From: Sulfolobus sp. S-194
GTDB lineage: Archaea; Thermoproteota; Thermoprotei_A; Sulfolobales; Sulfolobaceae
Length of the DNA stretch: 64,000 bases
Reading direction: 5' to 3'
Assembly: GCF_012222305.1 (NCBI RefSeq)
Contig: NZ_CP035730.1
Location: forward strand, 1,825,501-1,889,500
Shown here: one piece after another, positions 61,978 to 64,000 of the stretch
Layout: each line of letters opens with the position of its first letter
Numbering within the stretch: position 1 is the stretch's first letter
Made by a program: the position numbers and the translations under genes
The notes under the pieces: model-generated
Told to the model about the DNA's origin: nothing
What the model saw: only the letters and a program-made list of their open reading frames with translations
The model's database searches: none

Positions 61978-64000
61978 TTAACTTGAATTATTCAAAGGTC
62001 TAATCACTTGCTTTTGTTTTTGCCATGAATAGTATGTCTGATTCACTGAGTACCATGTTAGTCCTATCTCCTCTGGTGTCTTATATGCATTATACTGCAT
62101 ATATGGTAAGTTCGGTGGCTGATTATACGGTGCTTGTGCAGGAGTCAGTACATAGGGATCTGATAATCCGTAGCTTACAGTGTAATTGCCTTTACCTAAT
62201 ATAGAACTTATCTTAACCCTTAAATCTCCCCATGAGGTTTTTCCAGTAAACGGATCATAGTTTAATAGTGCTGGATTTGGTCCTTGTTTTCCTATTAATA
62301 CATCTTTATTTAGGTTATTATAATCCGTTGGACTCGCCCCTCCTAGACTTGGAGGTAGTACCATAGAGTAGATGTCATTAAACATTATGGATATAGTAGC
62401 TTCTGGGCTATTTGGCGGAATCGCTAATGTACCTGGACGTATATTCTTTGCCTTCCAATACCATATTACTCCAGGCCTTGTTGTTTCATCACAAATTACT
62501 ATTGCTCTTGCTTTTTCTCCAGTCCAAGATTCAAACTCAACCCAATCGAAGTCTGTTATCCCGTATTTCTTGCAATCTTCGGTACTCATAAATACTGGTG
62601 TGAATCTTAATAATGGTCTTAACCACGGGTTATGATTCTCCCAATGATGATAGAACCATGGTGTTACATGTCTGTGCTCAGTTAATAATGGATATTCGCT
62701 TGGATTATCTCCGTCCGTAGTCCATGATAATGGTAGGTACCACTTAGGAATAGGCCAGAACGCTATCCTCTTAATCCTGGCTATATACTCTCCGTATTGG
62801 TCATTTGGTACATTAGCATTGCTTTGAGCTAATTGTAAATAGTTTTGGTCTCCAGTCTTTTTATACACATAATAGAAGTAAGCATTATATCCATTCCACA
62901 TTCTATATGCAGCTAATCTAAATCTAGCTATAACTTCTGAGTATATTTGTACAATTATAGGTTTAACATAAGGTATTAATCCCATACTATGGGCCCATTC
63001 AAGGTAGTACTTGTTTACATGACGATAATATCTTATGTTTATTGGCAATTCGTATTCTCCTTCTGCATGTCCTATTTTTTGGGTGCCTTTAGGTATAAAG
63101 GATGGTAGTTCACCGTTTGTTACTGGAAGCTCTTGCAAACCTGGATAAGACTTAGAATTTCCATATTTATATGCAAGTATCTTACCTGGGTATATGTATA
63201 GGTTTACTTGATTGGGATTAGGGTCTCCTTTACAACACTGAGTTCCATCTTTTCCTCTACCTGCTATTAACATTCCTACGCCTGGTGCTATTTGCCATTT
63301 CCATAAGAAATCTCCAAAACCATTAGGATATTTTGGACTTCCATCTGGATTAGCGAATGCTGACAATCCCAATAAGTAACCTATTTCTATTTCCACATCA
63401 CTAAATGGTCTTGAATCAAACAATGGTGGCAATATAGGATGCTCAATATTGTCTGCAACAATATCTGGAGTAGTTATAGGCCTGTCTAGAGTACTATGCT
63501 CACCGTATCTCTCTAGGAAAGTCGTATCTGGTAAAACTAGATCAGCAAAAGGCACACTATTTCCATAAAATGTATCAACTATAGCAATAAATGGTATTAC
63601 ATATGTTCCGTCAGAGTTTTTCATTAAAGCTAGCCTTATATCCTTATCTAAATCGTAACTATTGTCCCAATAAGGATTAGTAATGTGCCACAATAAGAAT
63701 TTAACTGGGTACGGGAACTGAAAACCAGCATCCCACATTGTCACATTATATGATCTGTGTTGAGCAAATGGAAACTCCCAGCTATAACCCCTATCTATTA
63801 ATAATGGTCTTCCATTTTCATCAATAACTAATTGATCTGGCGTATAAACGAACGGATTTGTTGTTGATGTAATTACTGTTGGATAGTGAACTTTAGCTAC
63901 ATTTAAAACCTCTACCGTCCCATCATTATAAACTCTTTCATTGATTAATATTCCACCTAATGTATTAACATAGCTCTCTCCATTAGGTCCTGTTGCCGGT
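61978..64000 (-). CDS. Molybdopterin oxidoreductase, DMSO-reductase family (C-terminal part, cut by window edge)
   Basis: The minus frame is open from the stop at 61978 to base 64000, giving at least 674 residues of the C-terminal part; an internal GTG at 63744 is not the start. Typical segments are FADLVLPDTTFLERYGEHSTLDRP (the LPDxT motif) and the C-terminal dinucleotide-binding domain with TEHRHVTPWFYHHWE and VEFESWTGEKARAIV. It resembles sulfur/thiosulfate/tetrathionate-type reductases, but the substrate cannot be read here. The N-terminus with the FeS motif and any twin-arginine signal lies outside. Operon order: this gene, FeS subunit, TorD chaperone, four-cluster protein. Confidence 0.85.
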   Translation of the reverse strand, partial: PATGPNGESYVNTLGGILINERVYNDGTVEVLNVAKVHYPTVITSTTNPFVYTPDQLVIDENGRPLLIDRGYSWEFPFAQHRSYNVTMWDAGFQFPYPVKFLLWHITNPYWDNSYDLDKDIRLALMKNSDGTYVIPFIAIVDTFYGNSVPFADLVLPDTTFLERYGEHSTLDRPITTPDIVADNIEHPILPPLFDSRPFSDVEIEIGYLLGLSAFANPDGSPKYPNGFGDFLWKWQIAPGVGMLIAGRGKDGTQCCKGDPNPNQVNLYIYPGKILAYKYGNSKSYPGLQELPVTNGELPSFIPKGTQKIGHAEGEYELPINIRYYRHVNKYYLEWAHSMGLIPYVKPIIVQIYSEVIARFRLAAYRMWNGYNAYFYYVYKKTGDQNYLQLAQSNANVPNDQYGEYIARIKRIAFWPIPKWYLPLSWTTDGDNPSEYPLLTEHRHVTPWFYHHWENHNPWLRPLLRFTPVFMSTEDCKKYGITDFDWVEFESWTGEKARAIVICDETTRPGVIWYWKAKNIRPGTLAIPPNSPEATISIMFNDIYSMVLPPSLGGASPTDYNNLNKDVLIGKQGPNPALLNYDPFTGKTSWGDLRVKISSILGKGNYTVSYGLSDPYVLTPAQAPYNQPPNLPYMQYNAYKTPEEIGLTWYSVNQTYYSWQKQKQVIRPLNNSS

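Overview
The window is 64 kb of an AT-rich thermoacidophilic crenarchaeon, almost certainly a member of the Sulfolobales (a Sulfurisphaera/Sulfolobus-type genome). The evidence is the family content: arginine made with a LysX/ArgX-type ligase next to argGH-carAB, an archaeal translin, TldD/TldE, a NikR-like regulator, ferritin-VIT proteins, a Sulfolobus-type IS607 element and box C/D guide RNAs. The expression signals agree. Operon-leading genes usually have a TATA box about 25 bases before the start codon (leaderless mRNA), while internal operon genes carry GGTGA/GAGGTGA Shine-Dalgarno (SD) motifs.

Layout. 1-1422 (minus): start of queE, a NOG1-like GTPase and a MetRS C-terminal-like tRNA-binding protein. 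1531-10194 (plus): purine operon purC-S-Q-L-F-(purF paralog)-D-M, making 5-aminoimidazole ribotide (AIR) from PRPP and also including purC. Two small DNA-binding-type proteins follow. 11034-18632 (plus): argG-argH-carA-carB-argX. 18.6-34.5 kb: housekeeping genes, namely translin, hydroxyacyl-CoA dehydrogenase, cupin, adenosine-specific kinase, AmmeMemoRadiSam enzyme, enoyl-CoA hydratase, heme synthesis (ctaB), homoserine dehydrogenase, a NikR-like regulator divergent from tldD-tldE, USP, birA, sua5 and a solitary nuoB. Two box C/D sRNA candidates lie in this stretch. 35.3-41.8 kb: M20 peptidase, MFS transporter, four-subunit pyruvate:ferredoxin oxidoreductase (porGDAB) and a ferritin-VIT fusion.

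41.8-50.8 kb is the plastic part. It holds a 1.4-kb gene-poor stretch with a tnpB 3'-end relic and an AbrB antitoxin relic, then OsmC and ADP-forming acyl-CoA synthetase genes, two membrane proteins, an IS607-type element with a frameshifted tnpB, and a vapBC pair whose antitoxin is frameshifted in a poly-A run.

51.2-54.8 kb (minus) is a tight operon of sixA, ppx, two thymidylate-kinase-like genes (one lacking its catalytic signature residues) and a CHAD-domain protein. It looks like a polyphosphate/phosphate module and is the best candidate for an under-described system here. 54.9-58.4 kb: M48 protease, an unknown SRPBCC-like protein, MBL hydrolase and a U32-family protein. 59.3-64.0 kb (minus): a molybdopterin (DMSO-reductase family) enzyme, cut by the window end, with its FeS subunit, a TorD chaperone and a four-cluster ferredoxin protein, with no membrane anchor gene in view.

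Functions come from recognised motifs and family resemblance read by eye. No database search was run.
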